From NCBI GenBank assembly GCA_019316985.1, contig CP079215.1, forward strand, positions 5,022,001 to 5,086,000: a DNA stretch of 64,000 bases, given 5' to 3'. Shown here in pieces: positions 45,359 through 55,347 of the stretch (within the stretch, counting starts at the first letter, position 1; every line of letters starts with the position of its first letter). The translations under genes and the position numbers were made by a program. Source of the DNA: Paraniabella defluvii. GTDB lineage: Bacteria; Bacteroidota; Bacteroidia; Chitinophagales; Chitinophagaceae. The notes beneath the pieces were generated by a model. That model was given only the letters and a program-made list of their open reading frames with translations. It did not search any database and was not told where the DNA came from.

Positions 45359-47003
45359 TTATTTAGATGAGGCCGGTTCTGTCTCACTTTTCCAGACAAA
45401 ACCTCCTGCTGACGGGCATCTACCTTTAGCTGTATTAGCGATATCTGACTTATGGATACCCGTCTGCCTGGCAGCTTCGGCAATGGTCGGGTAGCGGCTG
45501 ACTAGGACACCCTCTTTCGTATATTGACAGACCTCCTTTCTCAATTGATTACCAAAAGGGCGTGGCGTTTCCGGAAACTGAAGCTGCACCTTTCTTTTCC
45601 CCTCCGCCATATAAAGCCGCTGCCTGTCACCTTGTACCCGTCTGCAGATGAGCGGATCGAACCTATCGGAACCCCTGTCTTTTGAGAGGCCACATTGATA
45701 GATGGAAAATAGTCGATCCGTTTCCCTATGAGATCATATTGCGTTATGTCTTTTCTTTTCTCAGAAACAAGATTGCGTTGGATCCGTTCTACCTCTTCCC
45801 GGGACAATGCCGGTGCATCTCCGTAACGCCAGATACATCCATGCAGCAAGAGATCATCTCTCGTCGCCATGGCATTGACCTGCTCCCTTTGCACCCTTGT
45901 GTGCAGCGCCGCTTCCTTACTGGACCGGAAAGTAGCCAGCCTTGTTCCTTCAATAGAATATTGACTCATAATATACCCTTTACGAAGCTCCAGGGATTTT
46001 CTTTCCCGGTCTACATTGATATGATCAGCCTCCCCTTCCGCCATACCGAATCAACCAATACCAGCAATCGGCCGTGAACGGCATCCCGTACTCTTTCCCG
46101 GGTAATACCTAGCTCTTCCGCTGCCTGTGTAATGTTGTAATAGGTCTTCATCCTATTGCCCTTCAGGTCATACCTGCTGACAGGAGCCCCGGGTAGCACG
46201 GATAGCAGTGTGTATCTCCCCGACCACTTTTGGGTTCAGCCTGTTCTTATTGCTTCCGAAACGCCAGATATATCCTCCGGCAGTGCGCGTTTTCCCGCCT
46301 GTAGCAGCGCTAATAGCAGCAGTTGTTATCCCTGTTTGTTCCGCAGCAGCGGTAAGGCTTCCATAAGTGGCGATAAAGTTCCCCGCATATCATATTGGCT
46401 CACTTTCTTCCGGGTCAGCTTTCTGCCCCGTTCTGAAAAGACAGCCTGGTTCTCAGCGCTGTGACCGAAATGCAGATCCTTTCTCCCGGCTTTCATGATA
46501 TGCTGCTGTATTCCGGAAATATCGGTTTTAAAAAGATTATCCGGCCCCGTATTCATCCGGTCATAATCCTTGTACGAGATAAAGATGGAATGATCTGCCA
46601 AATCAAACTGTTCCACGAAGCAATAGTATACGAGTCTTCCCACCGAAATGGAATGGCAAACACCGTCGATCTGTATCCGCGCATTCAGATGTCCTAATGT
46701 ATCCTGTTTGAACCGGTTGAAATAGGAAGCAATTTTCTGCGCCTGTATCCTGTCTTCGTATTTCAGAAGTTTTCCGTTTTTGTCATAGCTCTCATAAGCC
46801 AGCTTTTTTACCCTTCCATAGTTGGAGATCATGCCATAGCCTTCCAACCCGGGAATGTCTTTCCAGACTTCGTCTTCCAGGTCTTCCAAACTTTTATTCT
46901 GATAAGGTAAAAGGTCAGTGTCGCTATTTTTAATCCTATTCAATATCCAGGTATATGATTTAATCACCAGGTTAGTTAAAGCCTGCTTAAATAAATCAGG
47001 CAT
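45359..47003 (-). CDS. NUMOD4/HNH-like protein with five tandem NUMOD1 DNA-binding modules
   Basis: About 545 residues. The N-terminal NUMOD4 motif is DEVWKDIPGLEGYGMISNYG then RVKKL. An HNH-like segment follows, GRLVYYCFVEQFDLADHS and SYKDYDRMNTGPDNLF, in which the usual catalytic His (as in NHKDGN) is Tyr. Five ~50-55-residue NUMOD1 repeats follow, each starting with a QYD/RYD-type strand and ending in a Trp: KVSQYDMRG, VSRYDLKGNR, MSQYSIEGTR, ITQYDLIGKR and VCQYTKEGVL, with TGI/TGV helix-turn elements and IWR-type ends. Frame breaks lie near 46385, 46180, 46030 and 45585. It is related to homing endonucleases, but the lost His suggests a DNA-binding regulator. Confidence 0.72.
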
Positions 47004-47512
47004 TTTAATCCTATCAAAATTATATTATCTTTTCTACACAAAAATAACTATAGCAACGTTTTTTTACTCCTACCTTGGCCGCTTAGTAAAAAAGAATCTG
47101 TACAAAATATTAAAAGGCTATGTTATAGATAGCCTGTATAAAAAAATCAGCAAGCTCTTGGACAAAAAAGTTAAGGCATAGCAGCTAAGCAGTTTTATCC
47201 AAGTGCTTGCACCATTTTGAGCGCAAAACGACTTTTTCGATCAAAGGAAGAATAGGTCTTTTGCAGCCAGTATCTCTGATGAATCGCTTCATCAGTCAGT
47301 AATGGGACATGTAATAGGTGAGTGGCTGAAAACAGGACTATTTCCATTTCTCTATTTTTGGAACACTTTGGAAAAACAACCGGATTCCTTGCAGCAAAAA
47401 GTAGAAAAACACCTCATCTCAAAAGACCGCCACCGCTAAATTAAGTCACCAGATGCCATATTCTTATCGTCCATTCATACTACATCTATTTTAGCAGAAT
47501 AATAGGTAGGGG
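47004..47512. other. Gene-poor stretch before the recombinase unit
   Basis: No supported gene. Two + strand frames exist: one ending at 47181 (Lys-rich, YKKISKLLDKKVKA) that overlaps the NUMOD gene antisense, and one ending at 47439 without a clear start (SVMGHVIGEWLKTGLFPFLY). The latter looks protein-like and may be a gene relic, but I cannot name it. The NUMOD gene promoter should lie at the left end of this stretch. Confidence 0.3.
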
Positions 47513-47683
47513 ATGGAACGAATAACACTCAAAAAGATACCCATTGAAGAATTCATATCCCTTCTTCAAAAGGACGGCATCCGGGCGGACCAGGAAGAAG
47601 CGGAACAAATCCTGCAATTCTTGTATTACTATGCCCGCTTGATCGTTAATGAATACTTTGATGATTACCTGCCACAGGGATAA
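47513..47683 (+). CDS. Small helical protein preceding the serine recombinase
   Basis: A 56-residue frame starting MERITLKKIPIEEFISLLQK, continuing ADQEEAEQILQFLYYYARLI and ending FDDYLPQG with TAA at 47681. It has good amphipathic helices and an upstream AGGGG-like stretch. Short proteins of this look are often found just ahead of large serine recombinases in Bacteroidota islands and may act as a directionality or accessory factor; that role is inference. It lies 135 bases before the recombinase start. Confidence 0.6.
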   Translation: MERITLKKIPIEEFISLLQKDGIRADQEEAEQILQFLYYYARLIVNEYFDDYLPQG

Positions 47684-47818
47684 GATACAGTTTTCAATCC
47701 CAGTTTTCCATAATAATACCATCCGTTGTTCATTTCCTGCTCAGGAAAATAATTTGTAACTTTATAGGTACAGCTGACTACAGCCATTCTAAATTTTACT
47801 GAACCTAATTTACATCAT

Positions 47819-49287
47819 ATGCATACAGCCGATCTATACATCCGCGTTTCTACAGATGAGCAGGCCGACAAAGGGTACTCCCAGCGAGACCAGGAAGAAA
47901 GACTGAGAAGACACTGTGATGTCAACAACATCGCCATCGGACGGGTGATCTTCGAAGACCATTCCGCCAAGAACTTCCACCGCCCGGAATGGACAAAGCT
48001 CCTGGGAGAGTTGAAAAGCGGAACTCCAAAACCACACATGTGCTCTTTACGAAATGGGACAGGTTTAGCCGCAATGCAGGAGATGCCTACCAAATGCTCA
48101 GCGTGCTAACTAAGCTGGGCATAGAGATCCAGGCCATAGAGCAGCCCCTTGACCTTTCCATTCCCGAAAACAAAATGATGCTGGCCATCTACCTGGCCGC
48201 ACCGGAAGTGGAAAATGACCGCAGGGCCTTAAACACCTTTTATGGAATGCGCAAAGCCAAAAAAGAAGGAAGGGTTATGGGCCAGGCCCCTTCGGATACA
48301 GTAACAGGATCAGCGAAGATGGCAAAAGAAAATACATCGCCCTGAAAGACCCGGAAGCCACGATCATGAAACGCGTCTTCGATGAGATCGAAAAGCAGAT
48401 CTATACACCGGACCAGATCAGGCAGATGATGGTCCAGGAAGGCAGGAAGATGCTCAGCATGCAGGCTTTTCATGTGGCTATCCGCAATCCTCTTTATTGC
48501 GGTAAAGTATTTATCCCAAAATTCAAGGACGAAGAAGCCCATTTCGTAAAAGGGCAGCACGAGCCTCTAATTAGTGAGGCACAATTTGAGAATGTGCAGG
48601 CCATATTGGATGGCCGGAGAAAGAGTGTAAGAACTAATGTGAAACTTCTTTCTGATGCCCACCTTCCCTAAGAGGCTTCCTGATCTGTCCGAAATGCGGT
48701 AAAAACCTCACCGGCAGTGCATCCAGAGGAAGAACCAGTCTATATTACTATTACCATTGTATCGCGTCTTGTGGTTTCCGGCATAAAGCAGAGGAAGCCA
48801 ATGACATATTCATAGATCACCTGAAGAGGTTTGAGCTTCGGGAAGCATACAAAAAGCGCTTCAAAAGATGATCCTTGACGCTTACAAACAGGTAGCCGGC
48901 AATGCCAATAATAACCGCAAAAAAGTAATCGATGAGATCGAAGCAGAGAACCAAAAGTTATCTGTTGCCAGGGATAAACTGCTCCGGGAAAAGATAGATG
49001 ATGAAGACTACCTGATCATAAAGAGGGAATGCAAAGAGAAGATTGAAAAGCTGGAATCGGAGCTGGAAAAGACAAGTGTCCATAACCCATCCCGCGGCAT
49101 AGAAGCCAAGCTGGAAAAGGCTTTGGAGGCCACTACGAACTTATCATCCTTTTATAAAGAAAGTAGTATCATGACCAAACGTCGGATTATTGGTTCAATA
49201 TATCCCGAAAAAGCCGTTTTTGACGGAACGGCATATCGAACCGACAGGTTGAATGTTATCTTAAAGTATAATTTCCAGATACAGTGA
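47819..49287 (+). CDS. Large serine recombinase (site-specific integrase)
   Basis: About 490 residues. The N-terminal resolvase domain carries the nucleophile Ser in LYIRVSTDEQADKGYSQRDQ and TKWDRFSRNAGDAYQML. The recombinase domain follows (NPLYCGKVFIPKFKDEEAHF, EPLISEAQFENVQAIL), then a zinc ribbon, ICPKCGKNLTGS with HC...CGFRH, and a coiled coil rich in Lys/Glu (IEAENQKLSVARDKLLREK). Frame breaks lie near 48010, 48288, 48662 and 48862. It reads towards a tRNA-Met gene and is separated from it by a shared terminator. It is the probable integrase of the island. Confidence 0.9.
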
Positions 49288-49303
49288 ATTGGAGCATAAA
49301 AGA

Positions 49304-49340
49304 AACAGGAGTTATCCAATAAAATCAGATAACTCCTGTT
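49304..49340. terminator. Bidirectional hairpin between recombinase and tRNA-Met
   Basis: AACAGGAGTTAT and ATAACTCCTGTT form a perfect 12-base stem with a 13-base loop, 17 bases after the recombinase stop and 3 bases from the 3' end of the tRNA on the other strand. It probably terminates both converging transcripts. Confidence 0.7.
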
Positions 49341-49343
49341 ATG

Positions 49344-49417
49344 TAGCGGAGACGGGAATTGAACCCGTGACCTCAGGGTTATGAATCCTGCGCTCTAACC
49401 ACCTGAGCTACCCCGCC
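49344..49417 (-). tRNA. tRNA-Met (anticodon CAT)
   Basis: The 74-base - strand sequence folds as a complete tRNA. The acceptor stem is GGCGGGG with CTCCGCT plus discriminator A, allowing G-T pairs. The D arm contains AGCTCAGGTGGTTAGAGC. The anticodon loop TTCATAA gives CAT, and the T arm is ACGGG-TTCAATT-CCCGT. CCA is not encoded. CAT could also mean an initiator or a lysidine-modified Ile tRNA. It lies immediately beside the serine recombinase gene, so it may mark the island junction. Confidence 0.93.
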
Positions 49418-49426
49418 AATGGGCGG

Positions 49427-49434
49427 CAAAAATA
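49427..49434 (-). promoter_or_regulatory. -7 promoter element of tRNA-Met
   Basis: Read on the - strand, TATTTTTG matches TAnnTTTG and ends 10 bases before the tRNA 5' end, the expected distance for a transcript with a very short leader. The -33 element is weak. Confidence 0.5.
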
Positions 49435-49465
49435 GAGGATTTCTCTGTAAAAAAGAAATGTTTTT

Positions 49466-49792
49466 TTATGCTTTTTCAATAATGTCTTCCATATAAATGG
49501 CACTATGACTTTCATCGAAAATGCATTTGCCGTCCTTTATTAAAAGTATTTGCGGAGATTCGTGCGCTATACCATACTGATCAGCGATCTTATTGGAAAC
49601 CGGCCTGTTGGCAATCAGGTCCAGGTAATAGAAATCTATTCCATCGGGAAGCGCATTTTTGTACAGCCTGTTCTTGATAACACTGCTGATAGAGCAGCGG
49701 GTGCTGTGCTTAAAAATCAGCTGTGGCTTTTCGAATGACTTTTGATTAATTACTTCCAATTGTTCTTCACTGTTCAATGTTATCCAGCTCAT
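49466..49792 (-). CDS. ytxJ: YtxJ-like bacillithiol-system thioredoxin-fold protein
   Basis: An intact 108-residue monothiol thioredoxin-fold protein. KPQLIFKHSTRCSISSVIKN contains the single active Cys in the position typical of YtxJ/bacilliredoxin-like proteins (RCSIS). It continues FYYLDLIANRPVSNKIADQY, then GIAHESPQILLIKDGKCIF with the cis-Pro motif ESPQ. The family acts in bacillithiol-linked redox repair in the cytoplasm. The gene starts 16 bases after the leuB stop, so it is probably co-transcribed with leuB. Confidence 0.85.
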   Translation of the reverse strand: MSWITLNSEEQLEVINQKSFEKPQLIFKHSTRCSISSVIKNRLYKNALPDGIDFYYLDLIANRPVSNKIADQYGIAHESPQILLIKDGKCIFDESHSAIYMEDIIEKA

Positions 49793-49808
49793 AATCTCTT
49801 TTTTAATA

Positions 49809-50877
49809 TTAAATGCGGCTCAGGATCTCTTCACCAATTGCAGCTGTTCCCAACACTTTATCTTTAGGTGTAGCAGCATCTGCAATATCGCCGGTTCTGA
49901 AGCCTGCTTTTAAAACTGCGTCTACAGCGCTGATCACTGCGTTGCTTTCTTCTTTTAAACCAAAAGAAATATCCAGCAATAACGCTGCCGAAAGTACCGA
50001 AGCCATCGGGTTGGCTACACCTTTACCCGTAATATCATGTGCCGATCCGTGAATGGGCTCGTATACGCCGGTTCCATCACCTACAGAAGCAGAAGCCAGC
50101 ATACCCATAGAACCTGCAATTTGAGAGGCCTCATCGGTAAGAATATCGCCAAACAGGTTTGCAGTAACAATAACATCAAATTTTTAGGGTCCTTGATCAA
50201 CAGCATCGCAATGGCATCAACAAACTGGTATTCCACTTCAACATCCGGGTAATCCTTGGCTACCGATTGTACTACTTCTCTCCAAAGGCGACTGGTTTCC
50301 AAAACGTTCGCTTTATCTACCGAGCATAATTTTTTGCGGCGGGTGCGGGCTGCTTCAAAAGCTTTGCGGGCAATGCGCTCTACTTCAAATTTACTGTAGG
50401 CTGCCACATCATAGGCGCTGTTGCCATCATCTTTCCTTCCTTTCTCACCAAAATAAATATCACCCGTTAATTCGCGGAAAAACAGGATATCGGCTCCTTT
50501 TAATATTTCAGGTTTAATGCTGGATGCATCCAAAAGTTCGTCAAATAATTTGATAGGGCGTAAATTGGCGTATAATCCCAATTCTTTACGCATTTTCAGT
50601 AACCCCTGCTCCGGCCTTACTTTGGCAGAAGGATCGTTGTCGTATTTGGGATGCCCTACCGCTCCGAATAAAACAGCATCAGAGCTTTTCATTTTCTCCA
50701 ATGTTTCATCCGGCAGTGGATTGCCGGTAGCCTCAATAGCTACGTGACCGATCAGCGCTTCATCGTACGTAAATTCATGGCCGAATTTCTCCGCAATCTT
50801 ATCTAAAACTTTTTTTCCAACCTCTGTTACTTCCTGGCCAATCCCATCACCGGGAACTATTAGGATGTTTTTTTCAT
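49809..50877 (-). CDS. leuB: 3-isopropylmalate dehydrogenase
   Basis: Catalyses the NAD-dependent oxidative decarboxylation of 3-isopropylmalate, the third leucine-specific step. The N-terminus NILIVPGDGIGQEVT comes into frame only if the seven A's after the ATG at 50877 are eight, a clear homopolymer deletion. Motifs are SDAVLFGAVGHPKYD, ELTGDIYFGEKG (substrate-binding region), FDVIVTANLFGDILTDEASQ and GTGVYEPIHGSAHDITGKG. A second break lies near 50187 (TTTTT run). Repaired length is ~356 residues, normal for LeuB. It is separated from leuA by two envelope-protein genes and followed by ytxJ. Confidence 0.95.
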
Positions 50878-51102
50878 CTGTATATTTTTTTATTGTTTTT
50901 AATGGTCAGAAGTAATTCGCCAATAATCTCTGAAGAAGTTCCTGGGACCTTCTAAGGATGAAGATTTTTACGGCTCATTTCATCTGTATTTTTGTTTATG
51001 TCACCCCGTATGACCGGAACTGACGGGTTTCTAATTATTATTTTGAAGCAAGGCATACCAGGATGATACAGTATTACAATGCTTATTCATTTATATGATG
51101 AA
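50878..51102. other. Intergenic region upstream of leuB
   Basis: About 225 bases with stops in all frames. It should contain either a leuB promoter or read-through leader from the envelope genes upstream. I see no exact TAnnTTTG element and no strong hairpin. Confidence 0.35.
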
Positions 51103-51748
51103 CTATGTCAACTTTTTCTGTCTTAGAGCCACTGATATTAAGTAGCCTGTTAATATACTTTCAGTGATCAGTTCACCTCCGTCTTCCAGCAGTCCGAATG
51201 CCACGTTATACTTCCAGTTATATTGCACAACAGCCAAACGGTGCGCCTGATCAATCACTACCGCACAAAACAGGAACAGCGCCAGCAAAATAAATATCAT
51301 TTTCGAATGTTTTCTAAACAGAGCATCGCCTTTTTATAGGCTTCCAAAACCGGGGCCATAAATATAAAACCTAAAAAAGCAGCTGCAAAAGTTCCATGAT
51401 CTTGCCGCCTCTTTGCCCCGTTGTCATTCCAAACACATTATAAAAGAAAAGTCCCAAAGACTGATGTATCCTGAAAACGTCTTCAAGGAACAAAAAAGGA
51501 AAACCAGTAACCATGTGAAATATTTTTTTCCTGCCGGACCATTGCTATGAGTACCAATGCCATCATCATCATGATCCATTTCAGGTTTTGAAAATCCTCG
51601 GCATAACTATTATTGGTTTCAATATCGTAAAGCCCGGGATTGGCAAAAGGGTGGTAAAATTGCGGATGTCCAGTACTATAAGCACCAGGTCTGCAACAAG
51701 TAGCAGTATCAGCGGTATGAAATAGCGTATATTCTTTGAAAGCTTCAA
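51103..51748 (-). CDS. Uncharacterised integral membrane protein
   Basis: A ~215-residue polytopic inner-membrane protein with about five hydrophobic segments: IRYFIPLILLLVADLVLIVL, IMMMMALVLIAMV, YFTWLLVFLFCS with FLEDVFRIHQ, then FLGFIFMAPV-like and MIFILLALFLFCAVVIDQA. The C-terminus ends AFGLLEDGGELITESI, then ISVALRQKKLT. Frame breaks lie near 51655, 51505, 51390 and 51310. The start is probably a TTG at 51748 overlapping the TGA of the upstream gene (TTGA). I do not recognise the family; it pairs with the secreted protein gene just upstream. Confidence 0.55.
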
Positions 51749-52958
51749 AATGCTGTTTTATAGTGATCGTTGAAGACGCCTTGTTGAAAAGCAATTCCCA
51801 GGGTTATTTTATGAACAGTGCCCGAATAGTCCACATATTTATTTTTTAAAGGTGTGGCAATATATTCGTAACCGAAACGCAAAGATGTTATATTGTTTTG
51901 CAAACCATGGTAACCACTAATACTATTATAATCTGTTTCCCTGGGTTTGAATTTAAGGTCGCCGGTAAAACCGATACTGCCGGCAATGCCCGTTTTAATA
52001 CCCGCTCCTTTAAATTTATTGGCTTCGGCGCTGGTAGTATTAGGATCGAGGCCAAAAATACCGATACCTGCCAGCGGAGCCAGGGCCAGTTTTTTTGTGT
52101 CAAGCATATATTTGCCCGCAGCCAGCTTGGCATGGCCACCCAATGCCTTTGAGTTTTTGGGCCACTCATCATTATCCGAGGGCATTTCGGTATTTGTTTT
52201 TGTAAAGCTGATGGCAATATCCAGCTGGTACACCCAGTTATTCCTTACGACATCAAAAGCTATCCCGAAAAAGCAGGATGTTTGTAGTAGTCCACCAAGT
52301 TACCTGTAAACAGAAATTTTCCCAGGTACAGTGCATAAGCGCTACCATTGCGGGTTGCTTTATATCGGATGCGAATGAATTGCTTTACAAAAGACGCATA
52401 GTCGCTGCCGGGATACTTAGCCAGGAAATGGTCGGATAATTCATTTAGCCTTTGCTGTTGAGCTTCCGGCGTTGCATCGCCGGGCAACAGGTAGTCGAGG
52501 TTTAGGCGTAAAAATAATTTTTCTTCTTCAGATAAAGTGGACGCAGCTATCTCCTTAACCAATAACTCTTTTGAGGCAGATAGCTTTTCAACCAGTTTAG
52601 GTCCCAGGTAATCCTGCGACGGAGGTATCCGGATCGTTTGTTTGTCTTTGGTAAGACTATCCAGGCGCAAACCTTTGCAGGATGCAAGAATAACCTCGTA
52701 GTCTTTCAGCCAGTAAGACAGTAACCAGTATTCTACAGGATATAAGGCTATATAATCATTATCCTCCAGCATCAGGATACGATCCAATTCCAGCATTACG
52801 GACAACTGATCTTTTTCGAGAAACTTGTCGAGTAGTAAGTTCCTGGATCTGGATATATCTAAAGACTTCGAATGCGCGGGTGCAGGTCTGCCATCATTTT
52901 TTTGTGCAGAACCCGCCTGCGTTATTAAGATCAGAAACATCAGGAAGATCGGTCTCAT
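51745..52958 (-). CDS. Uncharacterised secreted/outer-membrane protein
   Basis: A ~404-residue exported protein. The signal peptide MRPIFLMFLILITQAGSAQK starts at 52958. The N-terminal half is helical and TPR-like (SRNLLLDKFLEKDQLSVMLE, SEEEKLFLRLNLDYLLPG). The C-terminal half is beta-barrel-like (GYEYIATPLKNKYVDYSGT, HKITLGIAFQQG). One frame break near 52262 in an A run. I do not recognise the family. Its stop overlaps the start of the membrane-protein gene, and both are inserted between leuA and leuB on the same strand; no link to leucine synthesis is apparent. Confidence 0.6.
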
Positions 52959-53034
52959 ATCTGTTTTTCTTTCAGGATGCATGATGTTGTTATATTTCAC
53001 AAACATGCTTTTAAGGCAGCTGCTTATATCAGGT

Positions 53035-54539
53035 TCAACATTTTTGTGTGGCTTTGATGGCTGCTACCGTTTGATCGCTGTCGAGACCCGTAGTTGTAAA
53101 TTCGCGGCCGTTCAGCTCCCAGGTAATAATGGTTTCACATAAAGCATCTGTTTTACCGCCGGGAGGAATACGTACAATATAGTCGCGGAGCTTAGCCAAT
53201 GGCAACTTCTTTTTGTATAAATACGGGTAAGCGCATTCATAAAAGCGTCGTACTGCCCGTCGCCCGACGCATTTTCCTCAACAATGCCGTCCTCAAACTT
53301 TAATATTACTGTTGTTGAGGGCCGCATATTTTTAGAATGCGTTAATACATAATCTTCCACAACAACTTTGTCGCCAATGGTATGCCTGTCCAGCACATCC
53401 GAAATAATATAGGGCAGGTCGTCCTGGGTAACGGTTTCTTTTTTGTCGCCCAGTTCAATGATCTTTTGGGTTACAATTTTAAGATCTTCATCCGATAGTT
53501 GGATACCGAGCTGAGCCAGGTTATTCTCAATATTGGCCTTCCCCGATGTTTTGCCCAGCGCATATTTTCTTTTCCGGCCAAAACGCTCGGGCATCAGGTC
53601 GTTATAATACAGGTTTTTCTTTTTGTCGCCATCGGCATGTATCCCCGCGGTTTGAGTAAATACATTTTCTCCAACAACAGGTTTGTTGGCCGAAATCCTG
53701 AAACCTGAAAAAGCTTCTACCAAACGGCTCACTTTATAGAGCGCCTTTTCATTTACCGATATTTTTACATCTTTCTGGAAATCGTTCAGCACGGCAACCA
53801 CGCTTTCTAACGGGGTATTACCTGCACGCTCTCCCATACCGTTAATAGTAAGATGCAAACCTTTTACACCTGCTTTTACCGCTTCAAGGGCATTGGCCAC
53901 ACTCAGGTCGTAATCATTATGCCCGTGAAAATCGAAATGAAGGGTGGGGTAGCGTTCCGTGATCTCAGTAAGATATTTTGAAGCTTCCGACGGAATAAGG
54001 ATGCCAAGTGTATCGGAAGCAATAATACTTTTTACGGGCTGGGTAGCCAGGAAGTCGATATATTGAAAAACATACTCCTTCGAAAAACGCATTCCGTTGC
54101 TCCAGTCTTCCAGGTAAACATTACAGGTAATGCCTTTTTCGTGGCAAGCTTTAAAACACTGGCTATCTCTGCAAAATGCTGTTTTGGCGTCTTTTTAAGC
54201 TGGTGCGTCAGGTGGTTTAATGAGCCTTTGGTTAACAGGTTCATTACTTTAGCTCCGGCCTTTTGCATCCATTTAATGGAGGTATCGCCATCCACAAAGG
54301 TCAAAACCTCTATTTTGTCAATCAGGCCATTTGCATTGGCCCAATCGGTAATTCTTTTTACTGCCTGAAACTCTCCCTCAGATACGCGGGCTGATGCAAT
54401 CTCAATCCGGTCTACCTTTACTCTCTGTGAGCAGTAATTGAGCTATCGTTAATTTTTCCTGTGCTGAGAAAGACACGCCGCTGGTTTGTTCGCCATCGCG
54501 CAGCGTTGTGTCCATTATTTCAATATGACGCCGGTCCAT
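53035..54539 (-). CDS. leuA: 2-isopropylmalate synthase / citramalate synthase family
   Basis: A DRE-TIM condensing enzyme joining acetyl-CoA to a 2-oxo acid. The signature IMDTTLRDGEQTSGVSFS and the metal motif HFDFHGHNDYDLSVANAL are present, as are GMGERAGNTPLESVVAVL and the TAGIHADGDKKKN region. A C-terminal regulatory (LeuA allosteric-like) domain follows: KFEDGIVEENASGDGQYDAF and ITWELNGREFTTTGLDSD. Frame breaks lie near 54415, 54150, 54090 and 53215. Position beside leuCD favours isopropylmalate synthase, but members of this subgroup can make citramalate. Start ATG 54539; stop at 53035. Confidence 0.82.
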
Positions 54540-54549
54540 TATAAATGAT

Positions 54550-54586
54550 GGCACCCTGTCCCGAAAGTCCGGGAAACCAGGGCGCC
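54550..54586. terminator. GC-rich hairpin between leuD and leuA
   Basis: GGCACCCTGTCCCG pairs with CGGGAAACCAGGGCGCC with small bulges. The T-rich tract (TTTTATTTTT) follows on the + strand side, so as a terminator it would act on + strand (antisense) transcripts; on the - strand it would sit 11 bases before the leuA start as a leader hairpin. Confidence 0.45.
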
Positions 54587-54663
54587 TTTTATTTTTAGTG
54601 AAGATTGTATACAAGCAGACTGCGTTATTGAGGTAGCTACCCGAACAGTTCTGCTTATCTGCT

Positions 54664-55259
54664 TTAATATAAACTCTTTTCTGCAAACGCAGCGATCTCT
54701 GATTTCATATCCTGCAGATAATCAATGTCATCGAAGCCGTTCATTAAATTATGCTTTTTATAGCCATTGATGTCAAAGCTTTCTGATTCGCCCGTTGCCA
54801 GGATGGTTACCTTTTGTTCAGGTAAATTCACTTCCAGCTCTGTTTTCGGATCAGCCTCAATAGCTTTAAATATTTTATCCAGAAAGATTTCGCTTACAGT
54901 TACGGGAAGAATACCGATATTCAGGGAATTGCCTTTAAAGATGTCGGCAAAAAAGCTGGATATCACGCAACGGAACCCGTAATCGTAAATCGCCCATGCA
55001 GCGTGCTCACGGCTGCTACCGCTACCGAAGTTCTTGCCTCCCACTAAAATCTTACCACTGTAAATAGGGTTGTTCAGTACAAAATCCTGTTTAGGCGTAT
55101 CGTCGCTATTGTAACGCCAATCGCGGAATAAATTATCGCCGAAGCCCTTACGTTCTGTCGCCTTTAAAAACGGGCAGGGATGATCTGGTCAGTATCTACG
55201 TTCTCTATTGGCAAAGGAACAGCGGTAGATTGTAATATTGTGAATTTATCGTAAGCCAT
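54664..55259 (-). CDS. leuD: 3-isopropylmalate dehydratase small subunit
   Basis: Swivel-domain subunit that forms the aconitase-like isomerase with LeuC. MAYDKFTILQSTAVPLPIEN then VDTDQIIPARF is the canonical N-terminus, followed by KGFGDNLFRDWRYN, the substrate loop GGKNFGSGSSREHAAWAI and FADIFKGNSLNIGILPV. Repaired length is ~198 residues, normal. Frame breaks lie near 55175 and 55045. It starts 88 bases after leuC and is part of the same - strand gene series. Confidence 0.95.
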
Positions 55260-55347
55260 TTGTAATGTAAGATTTGAAATTTACTTAATAATTTACTGTA
55301 GTAATCTAGTCGTAAATATTTGATTTTTAATTAACTGAAGTGTTTAC

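Larger units (their letters stand above)
26120..49343. mobile_element. Accessory island / putative integrative mobilizable element (limits uncertain)
   Basis: A stretch of non-core genes bounded on the right by a large serine recombinase abutting a tRNA-Met gene. It contains a relaxase plus BfmA pair, a candidate oriT, a toxin-immunity RHS locus, an AbiEii-type module, a NUMOD protein and the AT-rich methyltransferase operon. No type IV secretion genes are present, so it would be mobilizable rather than conjugative. The left end is not resolved: it may be near 26100 (after the bidirectional terminator) or nearer 32300 or 34000 if the operon arrived separately. I did not find a convincing pair of direct repeats by eye. 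Confidence 0.4.

Noticed and set aside
46918..47181. 87-codon + strand frame ending in Lys-rich residues
   Set aside because: It overlaps the 5' end of the NUMOD gene antisense and looks like AT-rich noise, although its last part could belong to an unidentified relic.
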